18,272 nucleotides of DNA from an uncultured Clostridia bacterium (GTDB lineage: Bacteria > Bacillota > Clostridia > TANB77 > CAG-508), in assembly GCA_934167135.1 (NCBI GenBank), contig CAKPKI010000027.1, forward strand, positions 1-18,272, written 5' to 3'. Under the pieces are notes generated by a model. That model had not been told where the DNA came from, made no database searches, and was given only the letters and a program-made list of their open reading frames with translations. Position 1 is the first letter of the stretch. Each line of letters starts with the position of its first letter. Both the position numbers and the translations under genes were made by a program. Below are positions 1 to 6,982 of this stretch, one piece after another.

Positions 1-315
1 GAGTCATCAGAAATAAAAAATCCAGAGTTAGTAGTAAATAGAATAAGACCATCAATGGTAAAAAAAGGTGAAATGATGGATGTTGATGATATAGTTGACT
101 TGCTTTCAATTGATTTAATAGGTGTTGTTCCAGATGACGAATATATAATAACACAAACAAATAAAGGAGAACCAGTAATACAAAATAGAAAAGCACCATC
201 AGGAAAAGCTTATTTAGAAATTGCCAAAAGAGTATTAGGAGAAAATATAGAAGTAACAATTCCAGGAAGAGAAAAGGGATTTTTTGCAAAAATAAAAAGA
301 CTATTCAAAAAATAA
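1..315 (+). CDS. minD: Septum site-determining ATPase MinD, 3' end (partial)
   Basis: The reading frame is open from the first base, so only the last 104 codons are present; the ATP-binding Walker motifs lie outside the window. What is visible matches the C-terminal third of MinD: a conserved strand reading LVVNRIRPSMV, then DVDDIVDLLSIDLIGVVPDD, and a final amphipathic helix (GFFAKIKRLFKK) that is the membrane-targeting sequence of the family. MinD is a membrane-cycling ATPase that recruits the division inhibitor MinC and is displaced by MinE. The minE gene follows after 25 bases, so the two are almost certainly co-transcribed. In Clostridia this cluster commonly continues upstream with minC and mre genes; that part is not seen here. 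Confidence 0.93.
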   Translation, partial: ESSEIKNPELVVNRIRPSMVKKGEMMDVDDIVDLLSIDLIGVVPDDEYIITQTNKGEPVIQNRKAPSGKAYLEIAKRVLGENIEVTIPGREKGFFAKIKRLFKK

Positions 316-340
316 ACAAAAGTTGGAGGGTAAATAAATA

Positions 341-859
341 ATGTTTGAAAGCATAATGAATTTTTTCAAAAAAATGACAAAAAAAGAAGAACAAACATTA
401 AAATCTAAAGATGCAGCTAAAGAAAGCCTACACTTAGTATTAATGCAAGATAGAGCCAATGTATCAGAAGACTTTTTAGATTTAATGAAGCAAGAAATAA
501 TAGAAGTTATAAAAAAATATATAGATATAGATGAAAGTGCAATGGATGTAAGATTAACAAACAAAGAAAATGAAGATGGAAGTAATGGAGCTCCAGCATT
601 ATATGCAAATATTCCTATACTAAATATTAAGGACGAAGTAAGACAAACAGCTCAAGTAGAAAAAAATGAAGACACAGATATAAATAAGCAAGATGACAAA
701 AAAGAAGAAAAAATGCAAAACAAAGAAAAAGAACAAGAACAAGAAGACAATAATAAACAAAAAGAGGAAGAAAACAACGAAAAGAAAAATAAACCAAAAG
801 AAAAAATAAATAAAGAAAAAATAAAACCCAAAGATACAAAAGCCAAAAAAGAAAAATAA
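341..859 (+). CDS. minE: Cell division topological specificity factor MinE with long charged C-terminal tail
   Basis: Residues 1-94 fit MinE: an amphipathic N-terminal segment (MFESIMNFFKKM), the MinD-contact region (AKESLHLVLMQDRANVSEDF), then a helix and strand (QEIIEVIKKYIDID, YANIPI). MinE stimulates MinD ATPase and restricts MinCD to the poles. MinE is normally about 80-95 residues, but this one has 172. Residues from about 105 are a low-complexity tail of Lys, Glu, Asn, Asp and Gln; its last 25 residues are strongly basic (KPKEKINKEKIKPKDTKAKK). The tail is encoded by almost purine-only DNA. GGAGG at 325-329 supports the ATG at 341, with rodA 24 bases downstream. The identity of the core is secure; the role of the tail is unknown. 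Confidence 0.9.
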   Translation: MFESIMNFFKKMTKKEEQTLKSKDAAKESLHLVLMQDRANVSEDFLDLMKQEIIEVIKKYIDIDESAMDVRLTNKENEDGSNGAPALYANIPILNIKDEVRQTAQVEKNEDTDINKQDDKKEEKMQNKEKEQEQEDNNKQKEEENNEKKNKPKEKINKEKIKPKDTKAKKEK

Positions 860-883
860 AATCTTATAAAAAAGAGTGATTAA

Positions 884-1997
884 ATGAATGTTAGAAATTT
901 TAGAAAAATAGAATGGTGGATACCGTTATGTGCAATTTTATTATGTGGAATTGGATTAGTAGCACTATTTTCAGCATCATATGATTCAGGTTTAGACGAA
1001 TTTAAAAAACAAGCTATGTGGATGGGGATAAGTATTGGAATTATGATTGTAGTCATGTTTATAGATTATAAAGTTCTAATAAAATTATCTCCTATATTAT
1101 ATGGAATAGCAATACTATCAGTAATAGCAGTACTATTTACAAAACCGATAAGTGGTGCAAGGAGTTGGTTTGTAATAGGAAATGACTTATTTTCATTTCA
1201 GCCAGCAGAAACTGCAAAAGTATTTGTAATATTATTTTTAGCATATGTAATATCAACAATACAAAAAAATGGGAGAAACGAAATAAATAAAATTCCAAAA
1301 TTAGGCATAATATTAGCAACAATAGCAGTACCAGTGTTATTAATAATTATAGAACCAGATTATGGTACAGCAACAGCATATATAGTTGCATTTTTAGCAA
1401 TGATTTTTGTTGCAGGTATAGATAAAAAATACATAATAACAGCATTTGCAGTTGTTATAATAGCAGTACCGTTAATATATAATTTTGTTTTACCGAAACA
1501 TGCTAAATCAAGAATAGATACATTTTTACATCCAGAGTCAGACCCAAGGGGAGCTGGATACAATATTCTACAATCAAAGCTTGCAATAGGAGCTGGAGAA
1601 ATAACGGGTATGGGAATATTAAATGGAAATCAAACTCAATTGGGATATTTATATCCAAAGTCAACAGACTTTATATTTTCTGTAATAGGAGAAGAAATGG
1701 GGTTTGTAGTAGCATGTTCTGTAATAATAATTAATGTTATAATTATTACAAAATCTATTCAGGTTGCAAAAGGAGTAAAAGATAATGCGGGGGCATATGT
1801 TGCAACAGGAATTGCAGGAATATTTCTTTTTCATACTCTAGAAAATATAGGTATGACAATGGGATTATTACCAATTACTGGTGTACCACTATTATTTGTA
1901 AGTTATGGGCGGAAGCTCAATGATGACAAGCTTTTTATGTTTAGGAATACTTCTAAATATAAGTAGTCAAAGAAAAAATGGAATGTTTAATAAATAG
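884..1997 (+). CDS. rodA: Rod-shape peptidoglycan polymerase RodA (SEDS family), frameshifted near the 3' end
   Basis: RodA is a multi-pass membrane glycosyltransferase that polymerises lipid II during elongation, with a partner class B PBP. The protein shows the hydrophobic SEDS pattern and the family core HPESDPRGAGYNILQSKLAI, GNQTQLGYLYPKSTDFIF (presumed catalytic Asp at residue 262) and GVPLLFVSYG. At codon 342 (GGG, 1907-1909) the frame as given runs into RKLNDDK and stops at 1964-1966, giving 360 residues. Removing one G from this triplet restores SYGGSSMMTSFLCLGILL and a frame ending at TAG 1995-1997 (370 residues). That TAG overlaps the AGGAG site of the next gene, as expected in a tight operon. 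The start ATG has AAAGAGTGA upstream. The minE context favours RodA over FtsW. The lesion may be a real mutation or a sequence error. Confidence 0.88.
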
Positions 1998-2007
1998 GAG
2001 TAAAAAT

Positions 2008-2979
2008 ATGTACTTAAAAAAACTAAAAATAGGAAATGTAGAACTTGATAATAATTTAATATTAGCTCCAATGGCAGGTGTAACAGACCTGCCTTTTAGA
2101 TGTATTGTAGAGAAATTTAACCCAGGATTAGTGTGTACTGAAATGGTAAGTTCTAAAGCATTGTTTTATGGAGATGTAAAAACTAAAAGTCTATTAAATA
2201 CAGATGGAGAAAAAAGACCAATAAGTATGCAGATATTTGGAAGTGACGAGGAATCAATGAAAAGTGCGGTTAAATATGTAAATAAATATGCTGATATTAT
2301 TGATATAAATATGGGATGTCCAGCTCCAAAAGTTGTAAAAAATGGAGATGGAAGTAAATTACTACTTGATTTAGAAAAAGCAGAAAAGATAATAAAATGT
2401 GTAGTATCTAATGCTGAAGTTCCAGTCACATTAAAATTTAGAAAGGGTTGGGACAATCAACATATAGTTGCTTGTGAACTTGCAAAAATAGCAGAAAAAA
2501 ATGGTATTTCAGCAATTACTATACATGGAAGAACTAGAGATGAATTTTATACAGGTCATGCAGATTGGGATATAATAAAAAAGGTGAAAGAGATGGTAAA
2601 TATTCCTGTTATAGGAAATGGTGATGTTATAGATGAACAGTCAGCAAAAGATATGTTTGAATATACTGGAGTTGATGGAATTGCAATTGGAAGAGGTTCA
2701 ATGGGAAATCCATGGATTTTTGAACAAATTAAATATTATTTAAAGACAGGAGAAAAACTTCCTAGACCATCTAATAAAGAAAAATATGAAATATTAAAAG
2801 AGCATATAGAGCTTGATATAAAATATAAAGGTGAAACAGTGGCTATTAATGAAATGAGAAAACATATAAGTTGGTATACTAAAAATATGCCAGATTCTAG
2901 TTCTTTTAGAAATGAGATAAATCATATTACAACAAAAGAAGAGTTACTAGAAAAGATACAAATGTATTTTGATAAATGA
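2008..2979 (+). CDS. dusB: tRNA-dihydrouridine synthase, DusB/NifR3 type
   Basis: This is a flavin-dependent enzyme that reduces uridine to dihydrouridine in the D-loop of tRNA. Family motifs appear in order on a TIM-barrel: APMAGVTDLPFR near the N-terminus, DINMGCPAPKV with the catalytic Cys, TIHGRTR, PVIGNGDV and IGRGSMGNPWIFEQI for flavin phosphate binding, then a helical C-terminal RNA-binding part. The protein is 323 residues, normal for the family. I chose ATG 2008 over the in-frame ATG at 1978 because AGGAG lies at 1996-2000, seven bases upstream, and the mature family start (MYLKKLKIGNVEL) follows. The Shine-Dalgarno overlaps the frame-corrected rodA stop codon, so translation is probably coupled. 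The DusB subfamily assignment rests on overall resemblance. Confidence 0.93.
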   Translation: MYLKKLKIGNVELDNNLILAPMAGVTDLPFRCIVEKFNPGLVCTEMVSSKALFYGDVKTKSLLNTDGEKRPISMQIFGSDEESMKSAVKYVNKYADIIDINMGCPAPKVVKNGDGSKLLLDLEKAEKIIKCVVSNAEVPVTLKFRKGWDNQHIVACELAKIAEKNGISAITIHGRTRDEFYTGHADWDIIKKVKEMVNIPVIGNGDVIDEQSAKDMFEYTGVDGIAIGRGSMGNPWIFEQIKYYLKTGEKLPRPSNKEKYEILKEHIELDIKYKGETVAINEMRKHISWYTKNMPDSSSFRNEINHITTKEELLEKIQMYFDK

Positions 2980-2994
2980 AAATTATAATAGTAA

Positions 2995-3062
2995 AAATTC
3001 TAATTTGTTTTATGGGTCCTTTCCACTATCGTGAACTCTTACCATAAAACTGCATAGAATTT
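2995..3062. other. Nested inverted-repeat element between dusB and the surface protein gene
   Basis: Two concentric pairs of arms are visible: AAATTCTA at 2995-3002 with TAGAATTT at 3055-3062, and TTTTATGG at 3008-3015 with CCATAAAA at 3042-3049. Between them lies a visibly GC-richer core (3014-3043) with a small further pairing of CCAC and GTG. No T-run follows directly, so it is not a textbook intrinsic terminator, although it sits where the min-rodA-dus operon should end. I do not recognise it as a known riboswitch or small RNA. The pairing is by eye; function is unknown. Confidence 0.5.
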
Positions 3063-3087
3063 CTAAAATTTTTCCATGAATATGGTA

Positions 3088-3116
3088 TTGACAAGCATAT
3101 GTAAGAATGATATACT
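3088..3116 (+). promoter_or_regulatory. Vegetative-type promoter of the surface protein gene
   Basis: A perfect -35 box TTGACA (3088-3093), a 17-base spacer and TATACT (3111-3116) make the strongest sigma-70/sigma-A type promoter in the window. Transcription should begin near 3123, which excludes the in-frame ATG at 3107 as a translation start. Confidence 0.8.
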
Positions 3117-3154
3117 TAACGAGAAAAACAAAAGAAAAGGGGAAGATGTATAAA

Positions 3155-4252
3155 ATGAAAAAAGTAAGAAAAGCACTACTATTAATAATATTTATAGTAA
3201 TGATGTTAGTACCATATAAAAAGGTAAATGCACATTCAGTAGAATTAGATCCAGACTCATTAATTACATTTCCAGCTGTAGCTGTGGGTGGAAATGTAAA
3301 AATGATAATATCAAGTAAAGTGGGTGATAATTATTCTTTATATTATCAATATATGGAGATGAATGATTCTGATTATAAGCAAATAAAAGATTTACAAAGT
3401 GCAATAAAAGCTGAAAAGGAAAAATTAGATAAAGAATTGAAACCAATAGAAACAGAAGGTGATAATTTAAAAATAGCTTATACTAATGCTAAAAAAGAAT
3501 ATGAAGATTATGCCAAACAATTAGGAAGCGGAAAAACAGATGAAAAATTAAAAGAATTAGAAACAAAATATAAAGAAGCTACTGAAAAATATAATGCCAA
3601 AATGAAAGAATGTAATGAAAAGAAAAAAGAATATAATAATAAAGTTAATGAAACTAACAATAAAATGTGTGAATTAACTCCAATGTACAATGAACAAAAT
3701 TGGAAAAAAGCAGAAAATAGAGAATTCAATGTAGATGCTTCTGGATATTCAGGGGAAAAAGCATTTTCAGTATGGGTAAAATTGATTGATAGTAATAATA
3801 AAATTAGTTACGATGAAGCAGTATTAGTTGTAAATGGTACTAAAGTTGAAAGTGTAAAAGCAATTGAACTAAATAAAAGTTATTTAGAATTATCAATAGG
3901 AAGTAGTGAAGAACTAATAGCAACATTAAATCAAGACATAACAAAAGATAGTACTGTAGTTTGGTCAAGTGAAAATGAAGAAATAGCTACAGTTGTTGAC
4001 GGAAAAGTAACTGCAAAATCATTAGGAACAACAACAATTTATGCAAAAACAGCTGATGGAAAATATTCTGCAACATGTCAAGTAAAAGTAGTAGAGCCAA
4101 CTATTGATGAAACACAAAGTGATGATTCGATAGCACCAGGAAGTTTACCAAAGGCAGGTAAAGACATAATGATTATGGGAACTATAGTTATGATGACTAT
4201 TGTTGCAATAATCTTTTATAGAAAATGTTTTAAATATAGGGACATAAAATAA
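3155..4252 (+). CDS. Exported surface protein with coiled coil, Big_2-type Ig domain and LPKAG sorting signal
   Basis: The product (365 residues from ATG 3155) opens with a signal peptide: basic MKKVRK, a hydrophobic core, and a likely cut after VNA at residue 26. A beta-rich segment follows, then about 110 residues of Lys/Glu-rich helix likely to form a coiled coil (about 72-180), then more beta-type sequence (SGEKAFSVWVKLID). A bacterial Ig-like Big_2 domain spans about 250-325 (VVWSSENEEIATVVDGKVTA). The C-terminus reads LPKAG (331-335), a hydrophobic span and a basic tail, the layout of a sortase substrate with Ala where Thr is usual. ATG 3146 is also possible, but GGGG at 3139-3142 is spaced better for 3155. 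It has its own promoter and a terminator. Role inferred: wall-anchored surface or adhesion protein; no sortase gene is in the window. Confidence 0.75.
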   Translation: MKKVRKALLLIIFIVMMLVPYKKVNAHSVELDPDSLITFPAVAVGGNVKMIISSKVGDNYSLYYQYMEMNDSDYKQIKDLQSAIKAEKEKLDKELKPIETEGDNLKIAYTNAKKEYEDYAKQLGSGKTDEKLKELETKYKEATEKYNAKMKECNEKKKEYNNKVNETNNKMCELTPMYNEQNWKKAENREFNVDASGYSGEKAFSVWVKLIDSNNKISYDEAVLVVNGTKVESVKAIELNKSYLELSIGSSEELIATLNQDITKDSTVVWSSENEEIATVVDGKVTAKSLGTTTIYAKTADGKYSATCQVKVVEPTIDETQSDDSIAPGSLPKAGKDIMIMGTIVMMTIVAIIFYRKCFKYRDIK

Positions 4253-4271
4253 AAATATAGGTTATATTTTT

Positions 4272-4307
4272 CTCCTAAAGTAATACATATACTTTAGGAG
4301 GTTTTTT
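4272..4307 (+). terminator. Intrinsic terminator whose stem contains the next gene's Shine-Dalgarno
   Basis: CTCCTAAAGTA (4272-4282) and TACTTTAGGAG (4290-4300) form a perfect 11-bp stem with a 7-base loop, followed by G and six T. It ends the surface protein transcript. AGGAGG at 4296-4301, ten bases before the ATG at 4312, is mostly inside the 3' arm, so a read-through transcript would hide the ribosome-binding site. Confidence 0.8.
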
Positions 4308-4311
4308 ATAT

Positions 4312-4896
4312 ATGAAAAAGAAATATTGGATACTACTAATGATAATAATATTTATTGTTGTTGGTATATTTTTTTATAAAAATAAGGTTAAAAATCTTAA
4401 AATAGGAAATAATAAAACTAGTCAGGAAATCGTAGACGATATTTTAAATATTAGTTCATATGAAGTAAATGTAACAGTTAATGTGACTAGTAATAAAAAT
4501 AGTAATCGATATATATTAAAACAAACATATCAAAGCCCTAATAAAAGTACTCAAACAGTAATTGAGCCAAGTAATATAGCCGGAGTAAAAATAGAAAATG
4601 ATGGAACAAATACAAAGATTGAAAATAGTCAGTTAGATTTAAATACTATTTTAGATAATTATAATTATTTAGGAAATAACTGTTTAGATTTATATAGTTT
4701 TTTAGAAGATTATAAAAATGATGAAAAAGCAAAATTTGAAGAAAATGATACAGAAATTGTAATGAAAACAAATAATAAAATATTACATATAGATGCAAAA
4801 ACACATAATCCAACACAAATGGAAATAAAAGATAATAAACAAAAAACGACAATTTACATATTATATAATGAGGTAAAGGTAAGTAGTACGAAATAA
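4312..4896 (+). CDS. GerS/YdcC-like, LolA-fold membrane-anchored protein (probable sporulation role)
   Basis: The product has 194 residues, with an N-terminal membrane anchor (about 5-23) and no lipobox Cys, followed by an extracytoplasmic domain. The pattern (SSYEVNVTVNVTSNKNSNRY, then IEPSNIAGVKIENDG and THNPTQMEIKD) fits the LolA-like family that includes C. difficile GerS and B. subtilis YdcC. GerS is needed, with CwlD, for muramic-delta-lactam formation in the spore cortex and hence germination. Context supports this: in B. subtilis and C. difficile the homologue sits before alr and the mazE/mazF pair, and here mazF is the next gene. GerS itself is a lipoprotein, so the membrane anchor is a difference. 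The family call rests on recognition by eye; orthology to GerS is inferred. Confidence 0.6.
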   Translation: MKKKYWILLMIIIFIVVGIFFYKNKVKNLKIGNNKTSQEIVDDILNISSYEVNVTVNVTSNKNSNRYILKQTYQSPNKSTQTVIEPSNIAGVKIENDGTNTKIENSQLDLNTILDNYNYLGNNCLDLYSFLEDYKNDEKAKFEENDTEIVMKTNNKILHIDAKTHNPTQMEIKDNKQKTTIYILYNEVKVSSTK

Positions 4897-4936
4897 TACT
4901 AATAGCTTTTATACAATATATAAATGTAGAATACTA

Positions 4937-4965
4937 TTGACTTTACTTCAAACTAAGTTTAAAAA
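4937..4965 (+). promoter_or_regulatory. Possible promoter of mazF
   Basis: TTGACT (4937-4942) is a good -35 box; 17 bases on, TAAAAA (4960-4965) is a weak -10. An odd palindrome, AAACT-A-AGTTT (4950-4960), lies in the spacer and could be an operator. The gap from the previous gene makes an independent promoter reasonable. Confidence 0.4.
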
Positions 4966-5010
4966 TACGAAAATATAGACTTAAAATTGTAGTTTTTGGG
5001 AGTGAAGAAA

Positions 5011-5367
5011 ATGGTAGTAAAAAGAGGAGATATGTTTTATGCGGATTTAAGTCCAGTTGTGGGCTCAGAACAAGGAGGAATTAGACCAGTATTAATTATT
5101 CAAAATGATTTAGGAAATAAATATAGTCCAACTGTTATTGCAGCAGCTATAACATCCCAAACAAATAAAACTAAATTACCAACACATATAGAATTAGGAG
5201 AAAATACAAGTGGACTTAAAAGTAATTCAGTAGTTCTTGCTGAACAAATAAGAACAATAGATAAGAGTAGATTAAAAGAAAAAATAGGGCATATAGAAGA
5301 TAGTAAAATAATTAACCAATTAAATAATGCACTTGGTGTAAGCTTTGGTTTAGATAATGGAATATAA
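5011..5367 (+). CDS. mazF: MazF/EndoA endoribonuclease toxin, without an adjacent antitoxin gene
   Basis: MazF toxins cut mRNA at short single-stranded motifs (UACAU for B. subtilis EndoA) and are held inactive by MazE/EndoAI. The 118-residue product closely follows EndoA: VKRGDMFYADLSPVVGSEQG, RPVLIIQNDLGN, then TVIAAAITSQ and LAEQIRTIDKSRL. The catalytic Arg25 and Thr48 of EndoA are both present at the same numbers, so the enzyme looks active. I chose ATG 5011 over TTG 4996 because GGGAGTG (4998-5004) is spaced correctly and the family N-terminus begins there. The antitoxin gene normally ends just upstream, but the 114 bases between the previous gene and this start hold no frame long enough. 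An antitoxin elsewhere in the genome, or a housekeeping regulatory use, must be considered. Confidence 0.92.
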   Translation: MVVKRGDMFYADLSPVVGSEQGGIRPVLIIQNDLGNKYSPTVIAAAITSQTNKTKLPTHIELGENTSGLKSNSVVLAEQIRTIDKSRLKEKIGHIEDSKIINQLNNALGVSFGLDNGI

Positions 5368-5376
5368 TGGTGTGTG

Positions 5377-5427
5377 AAATCTCACAAAAATAAGATTGTA
5401 TATAGTCTTATTCTAGTGAGATTTTTT
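5377..5427 (+). terminator. Intrinsic terminator after mazF
   Basis: AAATCTCA (5377-5384) pairs with TGAGATTT (5417-5424). Inside, AATAAGA (5389-5395) pairs with TCTTATT (5406-5412). The outer arm ends in a run of six T (5422-5427). It starts nine bases after the mazF stop. Confidence 0.75.
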
Positions 5428-5442
5428 AATTATTATAAAATT

Positions 5443-5493
5443 GTTACTGATTAATGGTTTACTTTAAAATTCTCAAAACCATTATATAGTAAC
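5443..5493. other. Long interrupted inverted repeat (hairpin) upstream of the DUF2207-like gene
   Basis: GTTACT (5443-5448) and TAATGGTTT (5452-5460) pair with AAACCATTA (5476-5484) and AGTAAC (5488-5493). The two helices, 15 bp in all, are separated by a symmetric 3-base mismatch, with a 15-base loop. It has no T-run and lies just downstream of the mazF terminator, before the promoter at 5522. It could be an RNA structure, a protein-binding site or a small repeat; nothing identifies which. Confidence 0.5.
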
Positions 5494-5521
5494 ATGTTAT
5501 TCAATTATTTGTAGAATTCTA

Positions 5522-5550
5522 TTGAAAAATAAAGAAAATTGATATATATT
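5522..5550 (+). promoter_or_regulatory. Promoter of the DUF2207-like/mgtA unit
   Basis: TTGAAA (5522-5527), a 17-base spacer and TATATT (5545-5550) form a plausible sigma-A promoter. GAGGGGG at 5561-5567 and the ATG at 5576 follow at normal distances. Confidence 0.6.
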
Positions 5551-5575
5551 AAAAAAAGTAGAGGGGGATAAAATA

Positions 5576-6952
5576 ATGTTTAATATAATTGTAACTGTAG
5601 TTGCAGGGATAATACAAATTGTAGTAACAACATTTTTTTCAGGATTAGTAGTATATGTTGCATTAAAAACAATTAATAATTCAGGAGAAGATAAAAATAA
5701 AAGACAATTAAAAAATATTAACAGAAAAGCTTTTTATAAAGAAATTCCGTGTTTTGGAGATATTAACATAGCATATTGGTTACTATACAATTATTCAAAT
5801 GAAGATAAGCAAAAATTAAATAATAGTTTGTTTGGTGCATATATTTTTAAATGGTATAAAAAAGGTTATATAGATATAAAAAAATCGAAAAACATACTAA
5901 GCAAAGGTGGTTATGATATCTATTTAAATGATGGAAATTGGGAAAAAAATTATGTAGAAAATGAAATCTATAAATTTTTGAAAGAAGCTGCTGGTAATAA
6001 TAATATTTTAGAAAAAAATTCAATTAAAAATTATTGCAGTGTAAATCCATATGAATTTTCAATAAAAATAATTTTAGACAAAATACGTAAAGAATTAGAA
6101 GAACAAAAATATATAACAGTAGAAAGTTCTAAAATATTTATGTTGTTTAATACAAGCAAAAAGGTAATATTATCAGAAAAATTAATTGAGGAATATGAGA
6201 ATTTAATTGGATTAAAGAACTTTTTACAGGATTCTTATAATATAGAAGAAAAAGAGGATATAGATTATCATTTAAGAGAAGACTATCTTGCTTTTGCAAG
6301 TTTATTAGGAATTGCTGACAAAGTAATAAATCAGTTTAACAAAATAGATCCGGATTTTAATGAAATGAATAATATTACTCTTGAGTTACTTGGTAATTCA
6401 GGAATAGGATTATTTGATTCAGCAAAAAATAAATATAAAACATACTTGCTTAATTTTATAGGTGTACCTATAATAATTTTGATAATAACAATGATAATGA
6501 TAACTTTTGATAAGAATCGTGAATATAGAATGCTAATGGTGTTAATGATGATTTGGCTTGTAATTGCAATAGTATTATGGATTTATAACGAACTGAAAGA
6601 AGCTATTATAACTAGAAAAGTAAATGAAATGAATTCAATTACTTATGCAAAAGTAACAGATACAAAAGTTGATTATGAGAGAGAATATGATTCTGACACA
6701 GGTTCGTATGTAACAGTAACTTATTATTGGACATATTATGAATACTATGTAGATGATATTAAATATACTGGTTGTACACGATATGGTTTTAAAAAAAGAA
6801 AAGGAATTAGAATTAAGATATATTATAATGAAATGAAACCAAATAGAAGTGAATCTGCTAGGGAGCATAATTCCAATTTAATAGGAATAATAGTAATAGC
6901 AATAGTACTGGTAATAATGTTTGCATCTGCGATACTAATAAATATAAATTGA
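5576..6952 (+). CDS. Membrane protein: DUF2207-like C-terminal region joined to a DUF3592-like domain
   Basis: The product has 458 residues, with an N-terminal membrane helix (about 5-30), a cytoplasmic-looking region, a hydrophobic pair (about 288-337) and a last helix (about 434-456). The stretch YKEIPCFGDINIAYWLL and the later ASLLGIADKVINQFNKIDPD recall the C-terminal part of DUF2207 membrane proteins. The large N-terminal extracytoplasmic part of that family is absent. Residues about 352-426 (ITYAKVTDTKVDYE, Tyr-rich strands, GIRIKIYYNEMKPNRSES) resemble DUF3592, a small beta domain found next to membrane helices. Neither family has a settled function. It lies 30 bases before the MgtA-type ATPase gene and shares its promoter, so a role connected with that transporter or with envelope homeostasis is possible; this is inference only. 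Confidence 0.6.
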   Translation: MFNIIVTVVAGIIQIVVTTFFSGLVVYVALKTINNSGEDKNKRQLKNINRKAFYKEIPCFGDINIAYWLLYNYSNEDKQKLNNSLFGAYIFKWYKKGYIDIKKSKNILSKGGYDIYLNDGNWEKNYVENEIYKFLKEAAGNNNILEKNSIKNYCSVNPYEFSIKIILDKIRKELEEQKYITVESSKIFMLFNTSKKVILSEKLIEEYENLIGLKNFLQDSYNIEEKEDIDYHLREDYLAFASLLGIADKVINQFNKIDPDFNEMNNITLELLGNSGIGLFDSAKNKYKTYLLNFIGVPIIILIITMIMITFDKNREYRMLMVLMMIWLVIAIVLWIYNELKEAIITRKVNEMNSITYAKVTDTKVDYEREYDSDTGSYVTVTYYWTYYEYYVDDIKYTGCTRYGFKKRKGIRIKIYYNEMKPNRSESAREHNSNLIGIIVIAIVLVIMFASAILININ

Positions 6953-6982
6953 ACATAAAAATCAATAGAAAAGAGGAAGCAA

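Noticed and set aside
627..846. Minus-strand Leu/Phe/Ser-rich frames opposite the minE tail
   Set aside because: They are the complement of purine-rich low-complexity coding DNA; no ribosome site or family resemblance.
1901..1966. Programmed ribosomal frameshifting in rodA
   Set aside because: The site (tatgggcggaag) lacks a slippery X-XXY-YYZ heptamer, and I saw no downstream stimulatory stem. SEDS proteins are not known to need it. A mutation or sequence error is simpler.
1978..2007. Upstream in-frame ATG as the dusB start
   Set aside because: It lies inside the frame-corrected rodA end and lacks a Shine-Dalgarno; ATG 2008 has AGGAG at the right distance.
3107..3154. Longer N-terminus for the surface protein from ATG 3107
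   Set aside because: That ATG lies between the -35 and -10 boxes of the promoter, and the added residues would spoil the signal peptide.
6953..6982. Magnesium riboswitch before the MgtA-type gene
   Set aside because: Only 30 bases separate it from the upstream gene, too short for an M-box; the 5428-5575 leader shows a hairpin but nothing I recognise as M-box.
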